This document shows positions 51,001-61,707 of a stretch of DNA of 64,000 nt, one piece after another (position 1 is the stretch's first letter; every line of letters starts with the position of its first letter). Under the pieces are notes generated by a model that had not been told where the DNA came from, did not search any database, and saw only the letters and a program-made list of their open reading frames with translations. The position numbers were made by a program, and so were the translations under genes. Origin of the DNA: Sthenelais limicola (lineage: Eukaryota > Annelida > Polychaeta > Phyllodocida > Sigalionidae); NCBI GenBank assembly GCA_942159475.1, contig OW804095.1:150340808-150404807 (forward strand). Reading direction: 5' to 3'.

Positions 51001-53333
51001 AGTGTACCTAAATAATAATTGCAGGATTTGAGAAACTCTGAGTCTGAGGACAATGCTTGTAATATATATATATAGATTGAGACAATTCTTTTACTCTTTT
51101 ACTGGTTATAAATATTTGATAGATTATAGGTTATAAGAATTGCTTACTCAGACAGTACAAAGGCAGCAACTGTTTGCTTGCCTGTACTTATCCAACATAA
51201 AAGCCTATGAAGGACATTGTATGTCTGTGTATAAGCATTATAATGTCAGTATATTCTATGTCTGGTTACAGTTTGTAGTGGACCCATCCGGGCCAGCCAG
51301 AGACATGGAGATACAACTGCCCATCACTATTGGCACAATACCGCTACGCAACTACTTCCAGGACTACTCTGCAGCAGCTGCTGCTGCTGGATATACTCCT
51401 CCAGTGTCCTCCTATGTGTCTCCAACTGCACCAGTCCACCCACCTCCACCTGCAGGAGGATATCCTGGTGCAGATCCAGCCTACCCACCACCCGCTGCAC
51501 CTGGCCCTGCCTTCCCTGCACCTGGTGCACCTGGCTCTGCCTTCCCTGCACCTGGTGCACCTGGCCCTGCCTTCCCTGGTTATAGTGCACCTGGTATGCC
51601 TCCTTCTGCACCTCTTCTGCCTCCTGGTGCTCCTGCAGGTGCTCGTATGTATACCTTTCTACATTAGTCTTTTTTTAAAATTATATTTGGGAAAAAGGGT
51701 CCTACATCCATTATTTATTTATATAAGATAATTTGGGTGTAATTTCCAGGTGTGTTCTGACATCACACCTGGCAACAAGTGCACCACTGCCAGTCTATGA
51801 CGTCATAGGCCGTAGCGAGGTAAAAGAGACTGTCGCCAAGTGAGAGTTCCTTCTCTCATTACATAGTAGCAGTTTTGAAGGGAGCAGAGGTGTCTAGCTT
51901 TGTCCCATATACTTTCTACAGTATTGGGGATTTATTAGTATCATTCTAACTACTAATACTCATAGATATTAAATGCAGATACTTTTATACCATTGCACCC
52001 AACATCATACATGTACATGTTAAGCCCAGTATAACCATCATTGACAAATACATAGAAACTTAAACCTATGAACAAATACTTCCACTATATGTAACAACCT
52101 CGGTTAAGTAATTCTTAACTATTTGTTATAGGTGTACTAAATCAAGGTGATCTATTTTCCAACTACTGTTAACATTTCTGTTTTGTTAATCTCTTTTTAT
52201 TGTCTTTTTATTGTATTGGAAGACCTGAGTAATCAGAATTGGACAACCGATTTTGGAAACAAAATAAAGAATACAATCAATCATTGCATAAAATAGATGC
52301 ATGGTTAGCCTGAAGTGAATGCAATTTGGCTTTATCCCAACAGCCATTTTTTAGCTGGCAATGACAATTAAGCACAACAGCCACAGTGCCATTTAGGCGC
52401 TCCATAATCTATTCTAATCCTTTACTTTAAACTTACTTAAACTTTACTTGGCCTTAAATGGAATAAAAAAAAACCCAAAAAAAACCGTGTATTTGACTGA
52501 GCTTGTTCTACCGGATGTTTTAATCCAGAATATTTAGTCAGCGGGGAATATGTGATTTTAATCTAGCTATCCATCTCCTTTCCTCCTCATCTCTCATGTT
52601 TTGGCCCCTTGGGAGTCTGGGGTTTGATGTATGAAACTTAGAATAGAGATGGATATGTTTTCCCATTTCTGTGTGACAGGATGTATTGAGTGCAAGTGCC
52701 TCGCTACGGTTGTGTCATTGTTTTACCTGAAGTCTTTGTGGTATTTTCCAAACACAACAAATATTGTGTTTTTGGTCTGGCCCACATATTGGATTATACA
52801 AAGTGTGCATGTGATCACTGATGAGATTAAGTTTGAACTCTGTCAATTAACAAATTTATGACTGGGTATTTTTGGGGTTGGTTTCTAGGCACAGGATGTA
52901 TCCACTAGTGTTGATACAGGGGCAACACCTACAGCCATTTGGTCTGTTGCAGCCATGTGTATCCATCCTATGGGGGCGTTTCACTTGGGGGATGGTGGAT
53001 GCCCGTACTAGTGTGTCTTTTTGACTCTTGTTCCTGCGGAACCCAAATGTGAGATTGGCGTTCAGCAGGAATCTAGTGTTTTTTTGTTTTTTCCACATAT
53101 TGCCAATTCTCTTTTGACTACTGATTTTAGATCTGGGTTAATGCTTTACTTGTTATGTTACAGCACCACCCAGCTACCAGGAGTGTGTGTTTGGGCGGGT
53201 GGACACTCGGGAGGAGGATGAGAACGAGCACACGATGGGTAACAAGAGCTTTGCGCCCAGCTACACCTATTACAACTGGAACAACACCGGCTACACTCTG
53301 CCAGAACAGAAACCAGAAGCAGCTGAGAATTAA
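47886..53333 (+). CDS. ARRDC: Alpha-arrestin (arrestin domain-containing protein), seven coding exons
   Basis: Joined coding exons 47886-48003, 48512-48655, 48918-49147, 49897-50079, 50337-50519, 51272-51644 and 53164-53333 give 1401 nt, 466 residues plus TAA. All introns are GT-AG and the phases agree. Residues about 1-160 read as the arrestin N domain (PAGNYSYPFQMQLP, then LPSSFEGAHGNVRYYIKC and DRPWKFDHKTKAVFTV). Residues about 165-310 read as the C domain (KTLCCLCCASGPIEASVSVD). About 310-410 is a Pro/Ala/Gly-rich linker and PPSY falls near residues 412-415. Family knowledge: alpha-arrestins are adaptors on plasma and endosomal membranes that link receptors or transporters to NEDD4-family HECT ligases through PPxY motifs. 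Vertebrate ARRDC2-4 usually have two such motifs; I see one. Start: this ATG opens the conserved N-terminal beta strand (MGKLTTFEIVL) just after a likely UTR acceptor. Family assignment is firm; the orthologue is not resolved. Confidence 0.93.
48098..48205. mobile_element. Family D fragment in arrestin intron 1
   Basis: ataccgtagcggcccgttta, then ccgggggtatgaggggcatg, matching one side of the element at 58654-58836 in the reverse sense. The rest is missing. Confidence 0.65.
48512..48655 (+). CDS. Alpha-arrestin exon 2
   Basis: Acceptor tatattttcag, donor ggcc|gtaagt. Encodes GMTLTMLGAANVHWSERH, then a basic stretch (KNRRTTTRHYRS) and NEVLLFG. This matches the arrestin N-domain strand, charged loop and following strand typical of ARRDC proteins. 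Length 144 nt; it enters with two bases and leaves one. Confidence 0.92.
48918..49147 (+). CDS. Alpha-arrestin exon 3
   Basis: Acceptor caactgtgcag, donor aatg|gtaaat; 230 nt ending in phase 0. Carries the most diagnostic N-domain block: PAGNYSYPFQMQLP, LPSSFEG, GNVRYYIKCTIDRPWKFDHK and FTVIANLDLNTLG. Confidence 0.94.
49897..50079 (+). CDS. Alpha-arrestin exon 4
   Basis: Acceptor ttactcttttag, donor catg|gtcagt; exactly 61 codons. Encodes the start of the arrestin C domain, with the Cys-rich KTLCCLCCASGPI signature, then VDRGGFVPGENILINAVINN, which matches the family's 'R.GY.PGE.I...A.I.N' pattern. Confidence 0.93.
50337..50519 (+). CDS. Alpha-arrestin exon 5
   Basis: Acceptor ctcttttgtaag, donor caat|gtacgt; exactly 61 codons. 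C-domain continuation: a Ser/Lys-rich loop, VWNNEPLHIPPVPPSDLVGC, then RIIDIRYYIN. The IPP.PPS...C.II.I.Y block is characteristic of arrestin C domains. Confidence 0.93.
51272..51644 (+). CDS. Alpha-arrestin exon 6 with Pro/Ala/Gly-rich linker
   Basis: Acceptor tctggttacag. The first part finishes the C domain (DMEIQLPITIGTIPLRNYF). The rest is a low-complexity linker with a short poly-Ala run and three 10-residue repeats related to APGPAFPAPG. Two donors fit the reading phase: gctc|gtatgt (51644, chosen for its better intron side) and gcag|gtgctc (51638), which would drop two residues. Confidence 0.88.
51497..51580 (+). repeat. 30-bp coding tandem repeat in the arrestin linker
   Basis: Nearly three copies of a 30-nt unit (51497, 51527, 51557) encode APGPAFPAPG-like decapeptides. 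Period and frame keep the linker open, so copy number could vary between alleles without a frameshift. Confidence 0.85.
53164..53333 (+). CDS. Alpha-arrestin exon 7, terminal, PPSY motif
   Basis: Acceptor gttatgttacag at 53163; stop TAA 53331-53333. It opens with PPSYQECVFG, a PPxY WW-ligand, then an acidic stretch (DTREEDENEH) and an aromatic tail with NKSFAPSYTYYNW. Family tails usually place PPxY before an acidic patch, as here. Confidence 0.92.
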
Positions 53334-55286
53334 TTGCAGCCACCACATCAAAACATTGTTTAGTTGCCCGTTATGAGGCTGGATTGCTAAATTGGTATCT
53401 ACCTCCCGTGCCCAACCAACTGAACGAGCAGTCTCCATAATTAGATTGCATTGAATCCACTTCAATCACTCGTTGTACCTACACTATTAACAATTAATTT
53501 TGCCGTTTGTTTAATTGTCTGTTGATGTGCAGCTTTCATTTCAATCCTAGGAAGAGATTTCTGTACTAGCCATGGTGCCTTGCAATGGCTGCAAAATCCA
53601 CTTATCCCATTTAGACAGTAGACTATAATTCAGAGACATTCAAATAATTGCAGGGATGAGTTTTATGGCATGAAGTCACTCGTTCAGGTTTGGTCCAGTA
53701 TGTTTTACATGTGCCAGTTGCCTGGACAACTATGGTTGCCCTGGGTGCCATGTCACTTGATTTGGTATTCCCCCAGGTATTAAGGGACCTGGACATTTTA
53801 ATTACAATTTGTTGTACATGGGATTTCGCAAAGGATTTTTGTAGAAAACCTGGAAGATTCATCAGAATTGTTTTAACTGAGTGTTAGGTAGGAATTTTGC
53901 TGAAATGGCGCTGCTGTAAGTATTTAATTTACTTGATGTGGGAGAGAGGGTTACTATTTTTGCTATACTGAGGAAAAATATATCAGAAGGTAGTGTCCCT
54001 TTGAGTGGACAAGACATTTGCATATACATGTATATCCCTTAATATATATGTACTCTGATATTGAGAAACTTGAATAGTGACGAAACTTTGAAGAGGAATG
54101 TAGTTTTAGATGTTTTATGTTGCATGTGATGTTGATCACTGTATGAGTTATACAAGTAAAGGTGTCCCATATTGGCCATAGGGACAATGGGTGTCCATCT
54201 CCAGCTAGTATAGGGGCACAGAATATGAAAGGCAAAACCCATCCCTCACCTTTTGCTGCCTATTATCCTTTACTGATATGAAGCGGTTACCCATTCACTG
54301 CTGGGTGGACAAAGAGTTTTGCAGGGGCTCATGCTGGGGCTCGATCTGAACTGAAGTCAAGTGCTTAACCGCTTGGCTTTGTACCTCACTATATGACTCA
54401 TGATTTACGGTAAAAAGATCTATTACCTCCCTTAGTGTAGTTTTTTTTTTAAATAAATTTTATTTGCACTCATCATCGATACATTGATATTTTCAAGAGA
54501 TAATTAGATAGATAGGTGTAATGCTGCATGTGAATATTATATAAATTTATGTATGTAAATAGATATTGAAGCAGGTGTAAATTGTGCTTATGTGGACATG
54601 TGTGGATAAGGGTAACTGAACTGATGAATATTCAATCCAAAGTGCTGAATATTCAACAAAAATAACAAATATGTGCAGTGGCCTTGAGTAGAGGTCCTGA
54701 AAGTTCTCCTTGAGAGTGGTTTACACAACTTCATGGAAAGCAGGAGGCCCAGGTTCATTTTCTGGTTGAAGAGGACTGTTTTTCAGGGTTCATATAAATG
54801 TATTTAAAAAAAATATAAGCTGATTTAGGGTAAACAAAAATGCATTGTTGTCTTTAATGCTCCTCCAAGTCTCTTTAAATATGCCAAATGTTCAGTAACT
54901 ATGGTAAATTTTTGTTATGATTTTAAAGCAATGGTGTGACATGCTTATTACTCTATGTGTGTATCACTGCTTCTATGTGTTAAGGGCTGCACTAGTGCTG
55001 TTTAGTTGGAGTTGAGTAGAAATTATTGGGAATATTTCTTGCCGCTAATCAGGGATGCCGATGTAAACCTTTTCGGGTGAAGCCATTGATATTTTTTTTC
55101 ATTTTAAAGTGGACACAATGTTTAATGCTTGTGTGCCCCTTTTACAGTGCATGCTTGGATGAATTCAGTTAGCAAAATAGGTAGATTCACCAATAGTGTA
55201 GCTCATGTAAGTGTTCAGTGAAATCCAAATGCAAGATGGTAAAGATAAAGCCTTCAGTTATCATTTCATGACTTAAAAAGTGACAT

Positions 55287-55364
55287 GTTTAACATGGACT
55301 ATTTATGAAGGTTCTAATGTAAAAAGTTTTACATTAGAGCCTTCATAAATATTCCATGCTAAAC
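55287..55364. repeat. 38-bp hairpin with three mismatches and a two-base loop
   Basis: Left arm 55287-55324 starts gtttaacatggactatttat; right arm 55327-55364 ends ccatgctaaac. The arms differ at three positions. Lies in the arrestin 3' region. Could be a fold-back element or a transcribed hairpin. Confidence 0.9.
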
Positions 55365-57280
55365 ATACCACTCACATAATTCCATGCAAATTAAAATTTA
55401 AGATGACTTACATGTAAGTCCCCTGTTAGCTCTGAATTTCTCAGGTCGAATCATATCAAATGTTTGTCAAATTAGTCGGCCTCCCACTTGGGTCTCCCCC
55501 ACAACCTGCTACATAACATGGGTTTGAGGCATCTTTGCTTCTTGTTTGTTACGCTAACAAGGGCTAGTAATCGTTAATAACAATTAAGATGGGACAGACT
55601 CAAAGGCAGCATCGTTAGTCATAATTTTACAGCTAAATTCAATGTAGCTATAGATGGTGATATTTACAGCGGCAACACTTGCTTTAGCAATGTTATAATG
55701 ATGTGATTACGATTACGACCATCAACAGTACACATAATGATGCGATTATGAATGCTATAACTACCAGAACCATCACATAGGGCCGCATACCTACAATGTA
55801 GTTCAAACATCATTAAAGTAGGGTGGTACATATGTTGAATTGAAAGGAGCCATAAAAATTTATACATTTTTTTTAAAACATATTTTATTTCGACAAACAA
55901 TTCTACACAAGTGGTACATTTCAAGTCATCGAAACGACTAATATGAAAGAAACGGTTACAAAAAATACACAATTTCAGATAAGTCGATAAAAGCTAATTA
56001 CACAATAATTATACTAATTCAATAATCAAGAACATCCAGGCCTCGGCGAGGCTTATACAGAGATACAAAGCTAGTTTACGATTATTTTACCTCATCCAGT
56101 GATAGTCAATTATATACTTCACCAAGGGATAAAAAGACAAACAATTTTTTAGTATTTTTGGTCATCTAAAAAGTATGCATAGAATCTATCCACGATAATT
56201 AAACAACGAGGTTTTCATGCCTTATTAACCAGTTGGTTTCAGTGAATCGGACCTATGATAATATATACCATTATCTGTATAACAGATTAACAGACAAAAA
56301 TTCACAAATATTAGCAATAATAGTTACTAGTTCAGTTTACGTTCTTTAAATAATTTTTGATTTTCGGCCAATGTTTCACTCTGACATTATCAGCCAATTC
56401 TTCGATAGATATTTATTTTATTTTCGACGATGGTATCTCACCGTAATTTTGAAAAGAAATCCCTATTGCATCATAGCTGAAAGAAATAAATAGGTCAACT
56501 TTTTTACTACAAATTTTGAAAATATATAATATACAAGGTATATATATACTCATATATACACCACTCATTAAAGCTTAGATATATTTTTTGTCACTTTCCT
56601 TCGACTTTGGATGAGTATTTTGTAATTCTCCCCCAGACAATACTTGTATCCCTTTATGACACCTTGGAGAGGACCATGTTATATAATTGTAATTATGGGA
56701 AAGTCCCATCAGCCTATTAATTAGCCTGTGTAGCTCTTTTGTAGATGTCCCATGACCACAGCTATCAGATTCACTCCTTCCCATAGTATATAATATACAA
56801 TTATACATGATGTATACAATTGGACAGGCTCTGCTTCCATGGCAGACTTTGTTTTACAAATGAGGTATGGAGAGATATTTTATGGAATGTTTAACTATGT
56901 GCATGTTCATTGACACACTTTATTTTATCTATACATTTCAATACAATGACTTATTACATCATATTCTGGTCATTTCATTTGTATTACTTTTGCACTTTGC
57001 AGAAAGCCGTTTTGGCATAATCACCCATAACTTGCATCTGGGATTACCGTTTAATAGTATTTTTGATAGGTATGGAGAAATGAAGTTGTTGATGTTTTTT
57101 CTCTGGTTTATTGTGGTTGACTGACTAACTAATGAACATGGGTACATGTGAAATATATACATATATATATATATGTTGCATGTGAGCAATGTTGACACTT
57201 TGTGTGCTATTCTGCTTACTCTAAAAGTAAGCAATTCCCACTTGTAAGGACTGGTGATCGTCTCCTACAGCTGTATTGTG

Positions 57281-57454
57281 AGCATTTGTAGTGGCGTAAT
57301 GCTAATGGCTTTTCTGGCCCAGGAGTAGGCATCCTAATGGGATTATAATGGTATTTTGCAGTACTAATAGGATTATAATAGCATTTTGTTTTTTGTTTGG
57401 AGCGTGAGGCTTTGCCTCAGTTTGAAGGGACTCCAACTTTGAGCCTATAGACTG
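57281..57454 (+). mobile_element. Family B MITE, left end decayed
   Basis: Contains gcccaggagtaggcatccta, atgggattataatggtattt and ttgaagggactccaactttg, ending gagcctatagact. It preserves the site where the 9.1-kb element inserted in the split copy. Confidence 0.78.
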
Positions 57455-58653
57455 ATTGCTAGCTTCTTACTAGGTAGCTGATGAGCACTTTTAGATCTGG
57501 ACTCTATTGCATGTGGTAATTGCCTGCTTTTGTGAGCACTCATAACGGGAATATAGCTCAAATCTGTACTGTGATATATCCCATACTTGTTCTCAAACGT
57601 CTAAAACAATTGTGAGCAACAGTTAAAGTCACAGGCTGACATTCAGTTATAACCGTTAGATTATTTTGCACTGAAATTGTACTACTTGAGCAAATCTTTT
57701 TCTGCGAATTAATATTTTACCTTGCTGAACTAGAATTCATTCTTTTAGAGGATTGGTTGCTATATCATTTGTTTTTATACATTTATTTTCTTTATTTCCC
57801 TGTATTTTGTAGAAGATTATGTTTGTCCCATGGGCCCATCCATACACAACATTTATATTTTACCAGCTTAGTTGTCAACTGTGTAATAATGATCTGAAGT
57901 CCCTTTTGTATAATGTTTTTGTATGTTTTAATTTTAATGGAATTCTTTGACATTGCATGGAAATGTAGAGGTGCCTATTTTCCCTAAGTGCAGGGAGGTC
58001 GTGATATTAATAAGTACTTGACGTATAAGTTCCATTTTTAATATCCTTAACTTTATCCCAAGTTGTTGTCTTACTTACAGCTAAATAAACCATCAATAAT
58101 AATGTTTGAAAAAAAACCATGTTATTCTACGTAGTTATTTTAAGTTTCAATATGTGTAGGAGCATCTATGGGCGCTGTGGTGGAACTAAACCACAAAAAG
58201 TAGCATAGTAAATCAAACGGTAGTAAAAGTGATGCTATGTTGTAGTTATAACTGTTATTGACAAGAGTTAGGAAGTCCTAAAAATGTAAATCTAATCCTA
58301 AGAAAGGTAATACATTATGAAGTAAAAGATGTAGTAAATGTATGCCAACATTTATATCTTTATTTGACAATATAGTATTTTAATTCTTTAGATGTAGTCA
58401 CAATATGCCTTGACACTCTGGTAGAGCTGCATTTTTACAGTAGGGGTGAACCGTATGTAATATATATCCGATATTGTAACAGGTATAATGGGAATAAAGA
58501 TTTTTTTATATGCATTTGTCTATGTTGGTGAGGGTGTATTTGCTATGTGGTTAAATAATCCCAAAAAGTGAGAATTATGAAATAAATAATATCCAATACA
58601 TCAATATTTAAATTGATTTCATTGTATTATGACATCCTCTCAGCTTCCATCCA

Positions 58654-58836
58654 ATACTGTAGTGGCCCATTCATAAGCCCGGGTTTATATTTCTTTCGAC
58701 CCCCCTTTCAAGCCCCAGCTTTTAATTGACAATTAAATTTTAAACTATTTGATTCTTCATGGCCCTCATACCCCTGGCCTGCATTCAAGATAGGTTTGTA
58801 AACAGGTCCCGGCTTATAAACAGGCCACTACGGTAT
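58654..58836. mobile_element. Family D palindromic element
   Basis: Inverted ends atactgtagtggcccattca / ggccactacggtat and a second inner pair, ataagcccggg / cccggcttataa. 183 bp. Confidence 0.78.
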
Positions 58837-59095
58837 ATAAATATACTCATATATATGTCATGTTAAGCTTATTTTGTACTCTTGCCATACTATGTTCTTA
58901 ATCGTATTGAAGTGTATGATTACCATAGCAAACCTCATAGTCATGCTGATAGGTAATGTTTGCCTATGCGTAAATTAGACTGGTGGAAATCAATAGTTGA
59001 TTATGTAATTAATTAACTAAATGTTTAACCTGATTATATACCCAGTATTGATATCATGTACACCTACTAGCCTTTCTTAGTTCATCTTAAAAAAT

Positions 59096-59206
59096 ATGGA
59101 AGAACTGGGATTATCCCAGAAGTCTGTCGACCAATTTGTCATTTTCAATCTAAATGCTGCTATATTACTGACAAATAAAAGATTTTTCAATTCAATTCAA
59201 TACTTT
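59096..59206 (+). mobile_element. Retroelement-like 3' tail, plus orientation
   Basis: gctgctatattactgacaaa, then taaaagatttttcaattcaa and ttcaatac: a signal plus an (ATTCA)n tail, similar in logic to 16015-16100. Confidence 0.4.
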
Positions 59207-59577
59207 AGTATTCTTAACTTTGAAATCCCCAGGTGTGAGATGCAACATGCACATGCAACAAGAAAGGGATGCAATGGTTCTGAACTTCTCAGACATTGCA
59301 TCCCAATGACATGAAAGTGATGTACACTATGTGCCACTCCTGTATTTGAGGGGAAATCAGAAAGTAAAGGTTAACCCAAAGTTCAGCTAAAAATAACTTA
59401 TATATTGATTAGGAAATCTGCAGGGAAATAGCACAAAGAAATCAGTTTGACTGAAAATTCAGGTGTAAGTACTTTCCCCATATGTTCCTCGGCAGTTTGT
59501 TGTCATGTGCATTGTATATTTCGCACACAAATCACACCAGTGGAGTTACAGATTTAATCAAGTTACACGCTTAAAGT

Positions 59578-59768
59578 GGGTCATATGGAATGCCATAGGC
59601 TACAGCATTGGCACTCATACACGGTAGCACACAGTATCTGGAATTGATAATTTTGATATGCGTCACCATTAATTTCCATTGCATTTTCACTATTTTTTCC
59701 CATAAATATCAGAATAAATATAATAATACAAAATTACCTTCAGGCAAACTCCACATTCCATATTACCC
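59578..59768. mobile_element. Family E MITE-like element
   Basis: Ends gggtcatatggaatg and cattccatattaccc are inverted copies with one mismatch; 191 bp. The left part recurs at 46386. Confidence 0.72.
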
Positions 59769-60291
59769 ATGGGAGGAGAGCCATATTGTCGTCTGGCGCA
59801 TTTATTTCACTATGAATACAAGATGATTGAGTTTACTCCTTTAAATTGCCTAATATATATATATATATCAACTGTCCATATTATAGGGTTTGCAACTAGT
59901 TGCTGCAACAGTATTTTCCAGCCTCCAGACTTTATTTTTAGACTACATAAGTTTACAATGTTACATGTTGTATACAATGTATATTAAATGGAGATAATGA
60001 TATTCCTAATGTTTGTAAGTCCCAGCTAGGCCTGACATTTGTACTTTATTGTGAGTTACTTTCTCAGTATCACATTATCATACTTTCGTTGTTAATCATT
60101 ATTGCTTATATCATATCATACCTATATATAGATTGGCATTCATTGTGTCTGGAAATAAAGTCAGAAAAAGACTAGTTTTGTTCTCTTGTTGAAAACAAGC
60201 TGATAGACTCAAAGCAAGTTTTTAAAATCCAGTTGGCGGTCCTCCACCCAACCATTGTGTTCCAAATTATCTGGTGATCCCACAAGTAAAG

Positions 60292-60663
60292 CCAACCAAT
60301 GCTGCTTCACCCCCATTACTGGCATTTCACTTTTCAGGGTTGAAGGTATTCAAATAATGTGCTGCCACCTACCAGCAAAAAGAAGAACTAGGATCATCCA
60401 TGCTCAGGAGAGTATAGGTCAGATAGACGTGGGTAGGTGGAGCTACCAGCTACTAGTAGCTTATTCCCAGAGACATGTTCCTTGTACATACATGACCAAA
60501 GAGGTTGGATTAAACATGAGTATAACCCTAATTCCTCATGCTCATACCCAATAAGAACAAATTAATGATACCGATGCTGGATAAAATGTATGATGGTACA
60601 AATCTGAATACAGTAAATTACAAAAAGATGATGGTGGAGAAATCTCCGAACAAGTAAATACTC
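60292..60663. mobile_element. Interspersed repeat G, copy 2
   Basis: 372 bp, same orientation as copy 1. An open frame runs through the left half of both copies with similar peptides (CCHLPAKRRTRI versus CCYLPAKRGTRI), but start, stop and spacing differ. Confidence 0.75.
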
Positions 60664-61133
60664 CTGCAGAATTGGGCAAGTTTGACATTTATTAAACTCT
60701 GTGGGCGAATCCCATGCGTTTCAGTAATTAAAAATATTGCTAAAAAGTAAAAGTTGGTTATCATTACATGCATGCAGGTTCCATTATAATGATTAAGACC
60801 AAATTTAAAATGCCTTAGTTGTAATCTTTTTGTACCTAGTTTCTCCGAAGCCCATAAGGCTATTCCATTTTGCTATTGAGAGATATTGAAAGTGGGGTTA
60901 TAAGATAGGATCTGTGTGAGCTTCATATATCATGAACATCAGGATATACATGAGGAAAATGCCATTCTATTTTAGACAACAAACTAAAGAAAAATGGATA
61001 TGTAGAAAGTGATTTATTACTAGATTTTAGAACACTGTCATTCCTTCTTACAAATTCTTTCTCAACAGCGTCAACAAACTGGTGCTGTTGCGCACCTCAA
61101 CACCCCACTAAAATATAATAGAGAATCTGTCAA

Positions 61134-61255
61134 GGTTTTAAATCGATTGAGACGGAGGGTCAAATTTGACCCGACGTCGAGATTGATTTGAAACCGAACA
61201 GAGGGCCATTAGATATTTATTACATACATATTTATTGATTTATCGGAAGAGGAGC
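61134..61255. repeat. 122-bp direct repeat with 62-bp palindrome, copy 1
   Basis: Starts with an imperfect palindrome centred on gggtcaaatttgaccc (itself perfect), followed by gggccattagatatttatta and ggaagaggagc. Almost identical to 61438-61560. Confidence 0.9.
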
Positions 61256-61315
61256 TGAATCAAGATCCTTCAGCTAGCCCTTTCTCTTCATTATACAAAC
61301 TCCCTCTCTGTACAG

Positions 61316-61406
61316 AGCATGGCTACCAGGTAACCAACACTGACACCATCCAGGAAAAGGGTACAGGGATACAGTATATGAGCAAAAGGGTGTCTGAACA
61401 AATACG
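61316..61406 (+). CDS. Candidate exon between the two 122-bp repeats
   Basis: Acceptor tccctctctgtacag, donor atacg|gtaaga, 91 nt. It reads HGYQVTNTDTIQEKGTGIQY then MSKRVSEQI. Good splice sites on both sides and ordinary composition. It may belong to a + strand gene continuing to 62746-62820 and past the window. Phases between these pieces do not close, so an exon is missing or the call is wrong. Confidence 0.33.
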
Positions 61407-61437
61407 GTAAGATAATTATATCTAATGACCCAATGGA

Positions 61438-61560
61438 GGTTTCAAATCGATTGAGACGGAGGGTCAAATTTGACCCGACGTCGAGATTGATTTGAAACCG
61501 AACAGAGGGCCATTAGATATTTATTACATACATATTTATCGATTTATCGGAAGAGGAGCC
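61438..61560. repeat. 122-bp direct repeat with 62-bp palindrome, copy 2
   Basis: Same as copy 1, then a further 20-base tandem duplication of gatttatcggaagaggagcc (61541-61580). Just left of this copy, atatctaatgaccc (61419-61431) is the inverted form of gggccattagatat in the repeat. Confidence 0.9.
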
Positions 61561-61572
61561 GATTTATCGGAA

Positions 61573-61707
61573 GAGGAGCCCAATGGCCAACAAGTGGTGC
61601 TGACACAGAGCGAGGATAACAGTCCTGTTCTCACACTGCACAGCATATCACACATAGAGTTTTTATTCTGCAAAATCTATACAGAAATGGATATTTACCC
61701 CTGCTGA
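61573..61707 (+). CDS. Coding-like segment after the second repeat
   Basis: It reads EEPNGQQVVLTQSEDNSPVL then TLHSISHIEF before running into AT-rich sequence with a TGA at 61705. The strand pattern (V.L....SPVL.LHSIS.I.F) faintly resembles strands of a PTB/PID domain, but I would not assign it. No clear donor. The acceptor would have to lie inside the repeat (aagag or gaggag). Confidence 0.25.
   Translation, partial: EEPNGQQVVLTQSEDNSPVLTLHSISHIEFLFCKIYTEMDIYPC

Larger units (their letters stand above)
53334..58500 (+). other. Region downstream of the arrestin stop; likely 3' UTR plus intergenic
   Basis: No further coding exon is recognisable. AATAAA hexamers occur at 54452, 58084 and 58493, and any could be the poly(A) signal. 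Short open frames here have no recognisable domain and overlap one another on both strands. A hairpin (55287-55364) and a family B copy (57281-57454) lie inside, so the UTR may end before 55.3 kb. Confidence 0.4.

Noticed and set aside
51327..51731. 94- and 133-codon frames opposite or alternate to arrestin exon 6
   Set aside because: Shadow frames of a GC-rich coding repeat; the true frame is fixed by exon phases and conserved arrestin sequence.
60255..60554. 99-codon frame in repeat G copy 2
   Set aside because: Only part of the frame is shared with the other copy (39486-39677), which ends elsewhere; a repeat, not a conserved gene.
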